Shown piece by piece: positions 54,997 through 64,000 of a DNA stretch of 64,000 nucleotides. Numbering within the stretch: the first letter of the stretch is position 1; every line of letters starts with the position of its first letter. The notes beneath the pieces are model-generated. The model saw nothing but the letters and a program-made list of their open reading frames with translations. It had not been told where the DNA came from and made no database searches. This stretch comes from Nicotiana tabacum. Taxonomy: Eukaryota > Streptophyta > Magnoliopsida > Solanales > Solanaceae. The DNA is taken from contig NC_134090.1 in the NCBI RefSeq assembly GCF_000715075.1, positions 49,607,792 through 49,671,791 on the forward strand, written 5' to 3'. Position numbers and translations under genes: made by a program.

Positions 54997-57900
54997 TGTC
55001 ACACCTCCTTTTTTACCTACACCCCCGGAAGGGCATAAGGGAGTTTTTTCAATTAAAGGACAATCGAACGATATTTTATTTAAAGATTCAGAGTCGCCAC
55101 TTGGGAGATTTATGGTGTCCCAAGTCACCGGTTGAATCCCGAATCGAGGAAAAGATTGACTCTGTATTACAGTCCGCAAACCAGAAATCCGAGTAAAGAA
55201 TTCTGTTAACCCAGGAGAAGGTGTTAAGCATTCCCGAGTTCTGTGGTTCTAGCACGGTCGCTCAACTGTCATACTAGGCTTATTTATTTGATTTTAATAC
55301 ATGTTGAACCTATGTGCAAATTATAACTTTTTACCGCTTTATTATTATTATTTTTAGAAGAGAATTGCAACATCGTAAAAACGCGTCTCGAACCACGCCA
55401 CATCAATGTACCCATGGTTGTTGACACATCTCGACTCCGTTGAGATCTGGATTTGGGTCACATAAATGTGCACCCGAGTTTAGGGAGGTAATGTTATTAA
55501 AATACGCGCCTAAAGAGACTAACGCATTATTATTTTGGGGAAGGCCGTAAAATTCACTAAACGGTCCGTCCCGAATTCTAAATATTTTATTTTAACCATT
55601 TATTGAGGGCCCCGCAAAGTTGCATTTTTATTTGGCGAGGCTCGTCTCATTTTTATTCAAAGGTCGATCCTAAAGTGACTATGATTTTCTATTTTTGTCT
55701 CTCAAAGAAAAAAAACCTAATTAATTAAAGTGCTCAAAAGCTTAAGGTCCAGTTTAAGAAGATGTCTGAACTTAGTCACATTAATGGGCATGGTGTTGGG
55801 CTTGAGACGGGACCCAAGTTGGATGGGGCGGAACCGCCCAGTTGAGGTTAAGGAGTCGAACCCTTGTAACCGGGCAAGCCACGAAATGGCTCACCGATGT
55901 GTCGTCCTTAAATCGGGCATAATTAAGCAATGGACTCGTTTCGCTTTGTAAGTTATACTTTCTTTTTTCGGCTTCCAATTATTAGAGAAGATGTGAAATG
56001 AGATACCCCAAATTCCTTTTAATTACAAATGATAGGAAAGATAACTACTGAAAGTTTATCTTATTATTGGTTTGGCTTTTCAAACATATTTACAAAGGAA
56101 GCACATAATAGGAAACTAGCTGAAGCTAACCTAACTTATTATACCAACTTATATTGAACCTAATTACAACTAACACTTAAACTAAAGCAGAAAACTTATA
56201 TACATTTCAGGGCAAAACAATTAACAGTCCGTGCTAATACCAACAGTTTTTCAGTTTATTGTTACATAACTAATTTCAGTCCTACTAGTACAACTTCAAG
56301 CAAAGGTCTTACTACATTAAGAAACCAAACATTCTGATACATAAATCAAATGACTAAATCACATAATCTCATGATTTAGTTTCTATGTAATTCTTCACAT
56401 TTCAGTTCACAATTAACCAGGATCAAGCTGTGTACCTGGAAATGGCAATACAAGAAGAGGAGAAGGAATAGTCAGCAGCCGCAGATAATACAGCAACAAC
56501 AAACAACAATCCACAAAGAGCCCAGTAACATATGCAGCAAACCCAGGTGAATTTGAAACCAGTCAAAACCAGGACACCCAAACTTAAACAGCTCAAACGA
56601 CCTCAGAAATGAAATCAGAAAAATACACTACTGCAACACTACACCCAAACTCATCTCAAGTTGTCTCGAAACCTTTGAAATCTCGACAACAACAAAATTC
56701 AATCGAAAATCTACTCAACTTTGACCAAAATTACTCAGCATGAAACTCTAAACCAATGTAACAGCATTTTTTATGGAACAGTAGCTCATTTCAGGGTTGA
56801 ATGCTATAACTTTTAAGAATATTATCTAAGACCTGACCTGAATGGAACAGTAGAACCCAAGTGTGTATGCCTATATTCTCAGCCTGTTTTCAGCCTCAAA
56901 GACTCTGTTAACAATGCTTTTCCCCTCTCCTCCAAAATGTTCTCCCTTCCCTTCTTTATACGCAAACTACAGCCCTTTTTCCAGCTCTTAGGAGCACTCA
57001 GACCCATTAATTAAGCATATTTTGCCCATAATATTCTCTAGAACCCCACCCCTATATGTTTTGCTCTATTTTTGATTCACTTGTTCCCCACTAACCCTTG
57101 TCTTTTCTTTATTTAATTCAATGGTTATGGGTAGTACATACTTTAATTACATTCCCATTAGGCCTCCCCATACTATTATATTTTGTTACCCACTACTACT
57201 AAACAAATGCATTAGTTTAATGTTACCTTAGTACTTACTGGACAGAACACTTAAACTAACCACTTTTAAACTTTTAAGTCCCAAATTATCCCCTGAAACC
57301 CCTATGATTACTACCCATCATCTATAACCAATCCACCTAACAATTAACTAATTAACCACATGAAACTAACTCCTAATCAATACTATCACACCAAAACTGA
57401 ATTTAAACCAATGATAGATTCATATCAGACCCTGAACATGACAACCTTAGGATTCAATTCATCAAACTCAGACCACAGTTTAAGCTCGAAACTCAAATTA
57501 AATGAATAGCATTAAAACAAAGATGTAGGAGCAGAAAGCATACTAACGATGAGCCCTGAAGCTAAGTGCCTAAGGATCAGTACATACAACACTCAACATC
57601 AAACCATTTGACGAAAACTACTGGTCTACAAACAAGAATGAATTAATCGACGAAACTATTTATAACATATGTTATTAATTGACAGAAGAAAATTGGACTA
57701 AGTAAATGGTCTGATGGAGAAAGGAAAAAATAACGGACAAAGACGAATTACAACGAACCTAATTTAGGCAAACGAATAATCGATTGAACTACTCAAACGA
57801 ACATTGGAGTATTTAATCTGACCAGAATCAGAAAAAGAGGTGGAATATTTACTGGATTAAGAATTAACTTAAACTGAAAACCTAAAGAAACGACTAATTA

Positions 57901-59214
57901 CAACTTAACACAAACAAATAAACATATAGAAAAAGGAAAAGAAGAAGCTAAGAAGAACTTACTGTTCTTTTCTCGGATCCCACCAACATGCCCTTTCGAA
58001 CTTGAGTTCCAGTTAGCATTACATGTCTATTTCATCAGAAATAGGCTTATAATACTAACTAGAACCCATTCAACCCTGACAGCTTTGAAACAGTCTCGAA
58101 CCGTTGAACCCTAGATCCGCCATTCGACGAGTTTTACTCGGATTCGAGCCAATTTGGTTAGGGATTAGCGATGAGGAGGTCAAGAGGATTATTGGGTGTG
58201 GTTTTGGGGTTAAGCGGACAGGCTAGGGTTTGGGACGGGGATCTTCGATCGAAGATTCGAGGGGCTCGGGGGTGATTCGAAGAAAAATGAGCGTGGATTC
58301 GGAGAGGGGATGGTTTGATGGTTCAGGGGTGTGATTTTGGGGTTGTTTGGCCACCGTCCGTTGCCGTGGGCGATTTCCGGCAGGCGGAAGGCGGTGGTGT
58401 GTGGTGGTGTGTGTTTTGGTCTCTGAAGAGACGAGTGGGGGGGGGGGTGTTTGGTATATCAAAATTAGTTGATTAATCTGAGGCGTTGGATGATGGGAAC
58501 CAACAGTCCAGATTAAGTCACTTAAGCGAAACGGGGCCGTTTAGGCTTAGCTGGGGCGGGTATGGTTCGGGGTAAGCGGGTCGGGTTAGAGACGGGTTAT
58601 GGGAGGGGGATCTTAGACTGTTGGATTGGGTGATTGAACGTTTGAGATTGATTGGCGACGAAACGGCGTCGTCTGGTATGGTCTCTTGGACCGGCCGGTT
58701 GGGCCTGGATATGGGGTGTGACATTGGGCTTGAACCTTTCTTTTAAAACTGGCTCAGTCCGATTTTTAACTTTTCTTCTCTTGTTTCTTCTTTTTCTTTT
58801 ATTTTCTTTTTAATTCCTAATTACCAAAAATTCTAAATAAATTGTAAAGCCAAAATTAACTTAGAAAAATACTAATTAACCCTTAATAATAATTATCACA
58901 CAAAATTAAATACAAAGATAATCACGCAATTTTGACATTAGACACTAAAAATGCGAAGTATGTTATTTTTTCGAATTTTCATTTTTGTAAAACAAATTAC
59001 TGTTTAATTAATCCTAAATTGCAAAACTAAATCGTAAATGCAAATGCAACACATGTATTTTTTGTATTTAAAAATAGAATAAACATTCACAAACAAAAAT
59101 ACAAATAATTATCCAAAAATAATGCCACGCGTCTCAAAATTGCACACAAAGAAAAAATTATTTTATTTTGAATTTTTGGAAGTAATTCTTATAGGACAAA
59201 AATCACTTGCTCAC
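54997..59214 (-). repeat. Ogre2 5' LTR (about 4.2 kb)
   Basis: It starts tgtcacacct beside the primer site and ends gctcaca at 59214, giving TG...CA ends. It contains a gagtcgccacttgggag string near the start (55090-55107) known from Tat LTRs. An 11-base G run lies at 58437-58447. Short open frames inside (for example 58223-58724) are LTR sequence. The partner LTR is missing. Confidence 0.8.
56955..56960 (-). promoter_or_regulatory. Possible TATA box of the Ogre2 LTR
   Basis: The minus strand reads TATAAA in a gtataaagaaggg context, mid-LTR, in a GC-richer local setting. No array of palindromes accompanies it, so confidence is low. Confidence 0.3.
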
Positions 59215-60569
59215 AGTATCTAATCACAATTGACAAGGAATCAATTACAATGCATAAATTTAGAATTCCCAAACGTTTCCCCAAAAAGTCAAAAATCGAC
59301 CCCGGACCCGCTTGGTCCAAACCCGAAATTCGGACCAAAACCCTATTACCCATTCACCCTCGAACCCGACTATGTGATTTTTTTTGGAATCCAATCTCAA
59401 TTTGAGGTCTAAATCCCAATTTCACAAAAATTCCTAATTCTACCCAAACCCCCAATTTTCTCCATGAACACACTAGATTTTAGGTTTAATTCTTATGGAA
59501 TGTAATGAAAAATTGAAAGAAAATGGGTTAGAATAACTTACCAATGAACTGGAGAAGAAAGGGTCTTGGAAAAAATTGCCAATAGGGTTTTCTTGTTTTG
59601 AAAATTTGAAGAATGAACAAAATCCCGTCTAACTTATGTTTTACATAGTTGCAGATGTCGCAAATGCGACCAGGGTTTCGCAATTGCGAACCCCGCAAAT
59701 GCGAGAAATGCTTCGCAAATACGAAGGCCCCCCATCTCTGTTGCCTTCTCAAATGCGGATTGTGAGGATCGCAAATGCGACCCAAGATTTTGCAATTGCA
59801 AAAGTCCACCCCCAGCCCACTGCTCGCAAATGCGATAGTTCCTTCGCAAATGCAAGGCTTGCATTTGCGAGCTAGACCTCGCATGATCTGATACACCAGC
59901 TATGATTTTCTAAGTCCATTGCACTCCGTAGCCTATCCAGAACTCACATGAGCCCTCAAAGCTCCAAGCCAAATATGCACACAAGTCCAAACAATATTAT
60001 ACGAACTTGCTCGCGCGATCAAATCGCCACCAAATCAAAAGAAATTTTTCAGAAAACTTTAAAACTTCTATTTTCACAACCGATCGTCCAAATCACGTCA
60101 AACCAACTCCTTTTCTCACCAAATTTGACAGACAAGTCTTAAATATAATAATACATGTATCGGGCTCCGAAACCAAAATACGGACCCGGTATCAACAAAT
60201 TCAAACTTCGGTCATTCTAAAAATCATTAAACTTTTAATCTTTCAATTTTCAACAAAAATTAATAACTCAAGCTAGGGACCTCCGAATTCAATTTCGGGC
60301 ATATGCCTAGGTCCCATATTACGATACGGACCCACCTGAACCGTCAAAATACAAATCCGGGTCTGTTTACTTAAAACGTTGACCGAAATTAACTGAAATG
60401 AATTTTCAAGGCGAAATTCTTATATATTTTTTTCAGTTTTCAACATAAAAGCTTTTCGAAAATACACCCGTACTGCGCACGCAAATCGTGAAGGACTAAA
60501 ATGAGGTATTTAAGACTTCAAAGCATAAAATTAGTTTCTAAATATAAAATGACCTATCGGATCATCACA
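59215..60569 (-). repeat. Del3 5' LTR, outer part
   Basis: It continues the LTR interrupted at 49975 and ends gatcatcaca (60569), so the reverse complement starts TGTGATGATCC. It matches 31168-31698 in its first 510 bp. It carries a palindrome array of TCGCAAATGCGAC-type motifs at 59650-59880. A weak TATA-like TATGTAAA (minus strand) lies near 59640. The next 5 bp are tatct, the presumed target duplication half. Confidence 0.82.
59650..59880. repeat. Quasi-palindrome array in the Del3 U3
   Basis: Motifs such as TCGCAAATGCGA, TCGCAATTGCGA and CGCAAATGCGAC recur about ten times over 230 bp. They end a few bases upstream of the weak TATA-like sequence. A partial copy survives at 31622-31690 in the 3' LTR remnant. 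Confidence 0.72.
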
Positions 60570-60972
60570 TATCTTAATATACAACTTAATATTCAATTGT
60601 GTATTCATCTCCAAACATTTAAAATCTTAATACACATCTTAATATTCAGATTTACATTCAGATTAAGACGTCGGAAAGTTAATAAAAACAAATGAGGCCA
60701 AAATGCAAAAGCGTTAACTGAAACCATTAACCATGAACACATATAATTTTTTCAGTCATGCGATTCATGATCTTCCAAATCATATTGTCACGAAGATATA
60801 GATTTATATGATTTAGTGACTGTCACTCTATTAATAATTGCACATAACTTTTTTATTTCTACTTTAATCCATTAAAAATTAAAAATATAAGTGAGTCTAT
60901 TTACATGTAAAAGCCCACCGGTCCCCCCATTTTTCTCGTTCCATCTCGACCCCGTCCCCCGTCCCCCTGACC
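60570..60972. other. Unassigned DNA right of Del3
   Basis: This AT-rich stretch contains repeated phrases (cttaatattca, ttcagattaagacg) near 60620-60670 and a pyrimidine-rich segment at 60915-60970. No coding content or element termini are recognised. It is probably the older target DNA of Del3. Confidence 0.45.
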
Positions 60973-61339
60973 TAGGAGTGGCAAACGCACGGGTTGAGTC
61001 GGCTATGAATGGGTCAAAAATGGATGATAAAAACAATTATCCGATCCGACTCATATTTAATATAGATAAAAAGGAGTTAACCGGCAGATAATATGAATTT
61101 CCATATTATCAATGGCTTCTTATCACTTTTCGGAGAATTCCTAGTCTACCAAACTTGAGGAATCCCTAATTTGAGGCTTTACTAAATGTAAAAGTTAAAC
61201 CCATTAGTTATCTATTTTCTAAATGAATAATATGGTTTTTATCCATATCTGACCTGTTTTTAAAAAGTTCATAATCCAACCTATTTTAATGGATAATACG
61301 GGTAGATAACTGTTTTCTTTAACTATTTTGCCACCACTA
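60973..61339. mobile_element. hAT-like MITE (367 bp)
   Basis: The ends are taggagtggcaaac and ttttgccaccacta, imperfect inverted repeats of the TAGGGGTGGCAAA type found on hAT elements. The interior is AT-rich with no reading frame. The flanking 8-mers do not match well, so the target duplication is uncertain. It may have decayed. Confidence 0.65.
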
Positions 61340-62089
61340 TCTCGTCCCCCTTCCCCGCACCCCACCCCCACCCTAACACCCTTATTAGTGAGTAACATAA
61401 CAATTATTGTTATTATGTCACGACCCTGGTTCACCAATTGTGAACCTGTCGTTACGGCGCCCAGTCTTCGCGACTAGGTAAGCCTAACACATTGCGGAAT
61501 TTAACAGTTCGAAATAAAAACAGTAAACAAACACTAAATAGAAAAGGAAGTGTATAACGATGTCGCTTGGCACATACACTAAATACACAACTCCTGAAAG
61601 TAACATCCCAAAACCCGGAATCCCACGGGCAACACAGGTTACAAGAAGTCTAACACTGCTCTAGTCACCAGAATTTGTCTAATACAAAGAGAGGAATCGA
61701 AATAACAGCTAACAACTAGGGATGGAATGAGAAGGAGACTTTGCGGATTTGCGGACGTAGCAGATGTATACCTCAAGTCTCCAATAATGCTCCCTGACAG
61801 CTACTGGCGGTATGCCTGCTCAGATGTACCTGGATCTGCACAACAAAAGTGTGCAGAAGAGTAGCATGAGTACACCACAGCGGTACTCAGTAAGTGTCAA
61901 GCCTAACCTCGGTGGGGTAGTGACAAGAAAGGTCGAGGCCCTACTGAGATAAACATAAGAATAAATATGAAATGAATAGACAAAAGGAAATACAGTAAAT
62001 CTCGATTATCTAGCAAAAACAATAAGTAAACGGAACAAGGTACAAATACAAATCTACAAATACAAGAACGATCACTACAGGCTATTTAT

Positions 62090-62560
62090 CATCGGGGATC
62101 TCCTGGTATCCCGAGGATCTCCTGGTATCCTCTTCATATATACAGAGGAACTCCAAGTATCCCGAGGATCTCCTAGTATCCTCCATTTAATCACGAGGGA
62201 TCTCCAAGTATCCTGAGGATCTCCTAGTATCCTCCAATTAATCAATCCTGTGTCGGGGATCTCTTAGTATCCCGCACTTCCAAATCTCGGAACAAAAATA
62301 CGAACGAGGGAAACTCCCGGGATGCCGTCTCGTAGACCCAATCTAAACACGAGGGATCTCCAAGTATCCCGAGGATCTCCTGGTATCCTCTTCATATATA
62401 CAAGTGATCTCCAAGTATCCCGAGGATCTCCTAGTATCCTCCATTTAATCAATCCTGTGCCGGGGATCCCTTAATATCCCGCACTTCCAAATCTCGGAAC
62501 AAAAATACGAACGAGGGAAACTCCTGGATGCCGTCCCGTAGACCCAATCGTAAACACATC
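62090..62560. repeat. Tandem GGATCTCC...GTATCC array with higher-order duplication
   Basis: About a dozen copies of GGATCTCCTGGTATCC or GGATCTCCAAGTATCC occur, each with GGAT and ATCC arms. A larger block is duplicated with a period of about 207 bp (starting near 62231 and 62438), including a gcacttccaaatctcggaac segment. Its place in the LTR corresponds to the leader arrays of Del1 and Del3. Confidence 0.78.
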
Positions 62561-63389
62561 ACAACAAATCAATAATTAATAGAAAGAAGTTAAGTGCGGA
62601 CAACAAGAAAAAAAAATCTAGAGTCTAACATGCTTCACAAAGGAAGACATTGCAATTTAGTCAAATAGAGCAAATAAGTTACTAACATGTTCTCCCTAAG
62701 CTGAAACAAGTGAAATTGCCTTTTTAACAGTTAAATACGTGAAGATACACAGTCTAAATAAGTCGAGTAAGGTGAATTTTAAACAATTAGCACAAGTACA
62801 CCCCATCACCTCGCGCACAAGGCATTTTAACAACAGCAAAGACATCCTAAGGGGAGAGGTCCCCCACACAAAGTTAGACAAGCCACTTACCTCGAACCGG
62901 TACAAAAATCGCTAAGAAACAATGCCCTTGCCACGAGTATCCGAATCCGAGTGGCCCAAATCTATTCAAACTAATTACATATTGTAAATAACATCGCAAG
63001 TAACTAGTTCCACTATTAAAATTAAAGCTAAGGCGCGAAAATAGGTAAAATGACCAAAATTCCCCTCAGGTCAACGTCTCAGAATCGAATAAAATTTATA
63101 TTTCCAGAAACCTCATACTCTCACGAGTCTAACCATACCAAATTTATCTAATTCCGACACCATTTGGTCCTTCAAATCTTCATTTTATATTTTTGAAAGA
63201 TTCCACAATTTTCTTCCCAAATTCCATCTCAAATCACTAATTAAATGATAAATTCAATGGTATATTCATGTATTCTAACCAAATCTGAGTTAGAATCACT
63301 TACCCCGATGAATTTCTTGAAAAACCTTCGAAAAATCGCCAAATTCCGAGCTCTATAGGTCAAAATATCAAATAAAACCCAAAACCTCG

Positions 63390-63397
63390 TATTTATA
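63390..63397 (-). promoter_or_regulatory. TATA box of the 61.4-kb LTR
   Basis: The minus strand reads TATAAATA, followed in sense by cgagg. The GC-rich array lies about 28 bp upstream. Confidence 0.6.
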
Positions 63398-63424
63398 GAG
63401 TACCCATCGGATTCCGACAGTGTT

Positions 63425-63732
63425 GACCGCACAAAAATTACCGCGGTCCGCGCCTAGGGAGTGCTGACCGCACAAAAATGGTCGCGGTCACGCAGCAATT
63501 TGACTGCAGTGGCAGGCTTCACTACTTTGGCCATAACGTTCTCTACTGATGTCCAAATGCATATTATAATATGATTTTGAAACCTAGATTCAAAGCTCTA
63601 CAGCTTTCGTTTTTGAATCACCTCAATATTCCGTGTTGATCAAAAGATATGAGCTTCGGAAGTAGAACCAGCAGCCTGCAGATCTTCCCGGGCGCGGCCG
63701 CACGCCCAGCGCGAAAAGGAGCACGGTCCGCG
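63425..63732. repeat. Promoter-proximal gcggtccgc array in the 61.4-kb LTR
   Basis: Two units of the form GACCGCACAAAAAT followed by CGCGGTC lie at 63425-63452 and 63466-63493, and a further cluster (GCGCGGCCGCAC, GCACGGTCCGCG) at 63690-63732. These motifs and the A/T linker match the Athila-like array, although the LTR itself is of another lineage. Confidence 0.7.
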
Positions 63733-64000
63733 TCTCCACTGCTGCCACCTCCATTTTTCTAAGTTTCGGGGTGTCCGTACTTGCTCAAAACTCACCCGAA
63801 ATACACCCGAGGCCCCCCTAACCTCAACCAAAAGCACCAACGCATCCTAAAACATTATGCAAACTTGTTCCAATCATCAAAATACCTCGACTAACACTAA
63901 AATCATCGAATTACATCAACTTCAAGCCTAAGTTCTTTTAGAAATTTCAAAACACACATTCGATCAAAAACCCGACCAAAACATGTTCGAATGACTTTAA

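Larger units (their letters stand above)
49976..59214 (-). mobile_element. Ogre2: Tat/Ogre-type element, only the 5' half kept
   Basis: On the minus strand the order is 5' LTR (54997-59214), primer site, leader, ORF1 (DUF7745-like plus coiled coil) and gag, ending at 49976. Protease, pol and 3' LTR are missing. It sits inside the Del3 5' LTR, which resumes at 59215. About 150 bp of Del3 LTR are also missing at the left junction, so one deletion probably took the 3' half and part of the target. Confidence 0.83.
30678..60569 (-). mobile_element. Del3: Tekay/Del-like chromovirus, split by two insertions and an internal deletion
   Basis: The pieces are 30678-31698 (3' LTR remnant), 31699-33202 (RT and protease), 46857-48429 (gag), the primer site, and 5' LTR halves at 48631-49975 and 59215-60569. 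The Athila-like element interrupts the protease region and Ogre2 interrupts the 5' LTR. The rest of pol (RNase H, integrase, chromodomain) is deleted. The right LTR end is followed by tatct, the probable target duplication half. Coordinates include the inserted elements. Confidence 0.83.
61416..64000 (-). repeat. Chromovirus-type LTR running out of the window
   Basis: It starts tgtcacgaccctggttcacc, as do the other Tekay/Del-like LTRs. No primer site lies to its left, so this is a 3' LTR of a minus-strand element extending right, or a solo LTR. It contains a gatctcc repeat zone, a minus-strand TATA box and a GC-rich palindrome array. The right end lies beyond 64000. Confidence 0.75.

Noticed and set aside
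58223..58724. Two Pro/Thr/Ser-rich frames as small genes
   Set aside because: They lie inside the Ogre2 LTR and match no family.

Overview
This is plant nuclear DNA made almost entirely of decayed, nested Ty3/gypsy LTR retrotransposons. I found no intact host gene, rRNA or tRNA. The lineages present are chromodomain-bearing Tekay/Del-like chromoviruses, giant Tat/Ogre-type elements with an extra ORF and a second RNase H, and an Athila-type element with a third ORF. Together with the style of their LTRs they suggest a large solanaceous genome, probably Nicotiana-like, in heterochromatin. The organism is an inference, not something the sequence proves.

Layout, left to right. Positions 1-309 are the right end of a CACTA-like DNA transposon, followed by about 320 bp of unassigned DNA. 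'Del1' (630-9098, minus strand) is a chromovirus with a complete 3' LTR, a decayed gag-pro-RT-RNaseH-integrase-chromodomain region, an iMet-type primer site and a 5' LTR that is cut short. It runs straight into 'Ogre1' (9099-24496, minus strand), which has lost its 3' LTR but keeps an integrase-to-gag polyprotein, a DUF7745-like upstream ORF and a 4.4 kb 5' LTR. 'Del2' (24497-30677, plus strand) starts a few codons into gag and ends in a truncated 3' LTR. That LTR is joined in inverted orientation to 'Del3' (minus strand, pieces between 30678 and 60569).

Del3 hosts two later insertions. The first is a nearly complete Athila-like element (33203-46856, plus strand) in its protease region, with a perfect 5-bp target duplication (ctggg). 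The second is 'Ogre2' (49976-59214, minus strand) inside its 5' LTR; Ogre2 keeps only the 5' LTR, the upstream ORF and most of gag. The right flank (60570-64000) holds unassigned DNA, a hAT-like MITE and a further chromovirus-type LTR that runs out of the window.

The coding regions work as copies of the standard retrotransposon set: gag for the particle; protease, reverse transcriptase and RNase H for cDNA synthesis; integrase for insertion. All carry stops or frameshifts. The least ordinary material is non-coding. (1) A minisatellite of about 22 units in the Ogre1 3' UTR has inverted-repeat arms that change together between unit types. (2) Arrays of GC-rich quasi-palindromes sit 18-41 bp upstream of TATA boxes in unrelated LTRs, and again at a candidate internal promoter ahead of the Athila third ORF. 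(3) Hairpin-forming motif arrays lie in the LTR leaders. (4) A bipartite motif occurs at three Tat/Ogre ORF boundaries with constant 34-bp spacing. Several element junctions show microhomology, which suggests deletion and rearrangement after insertion.
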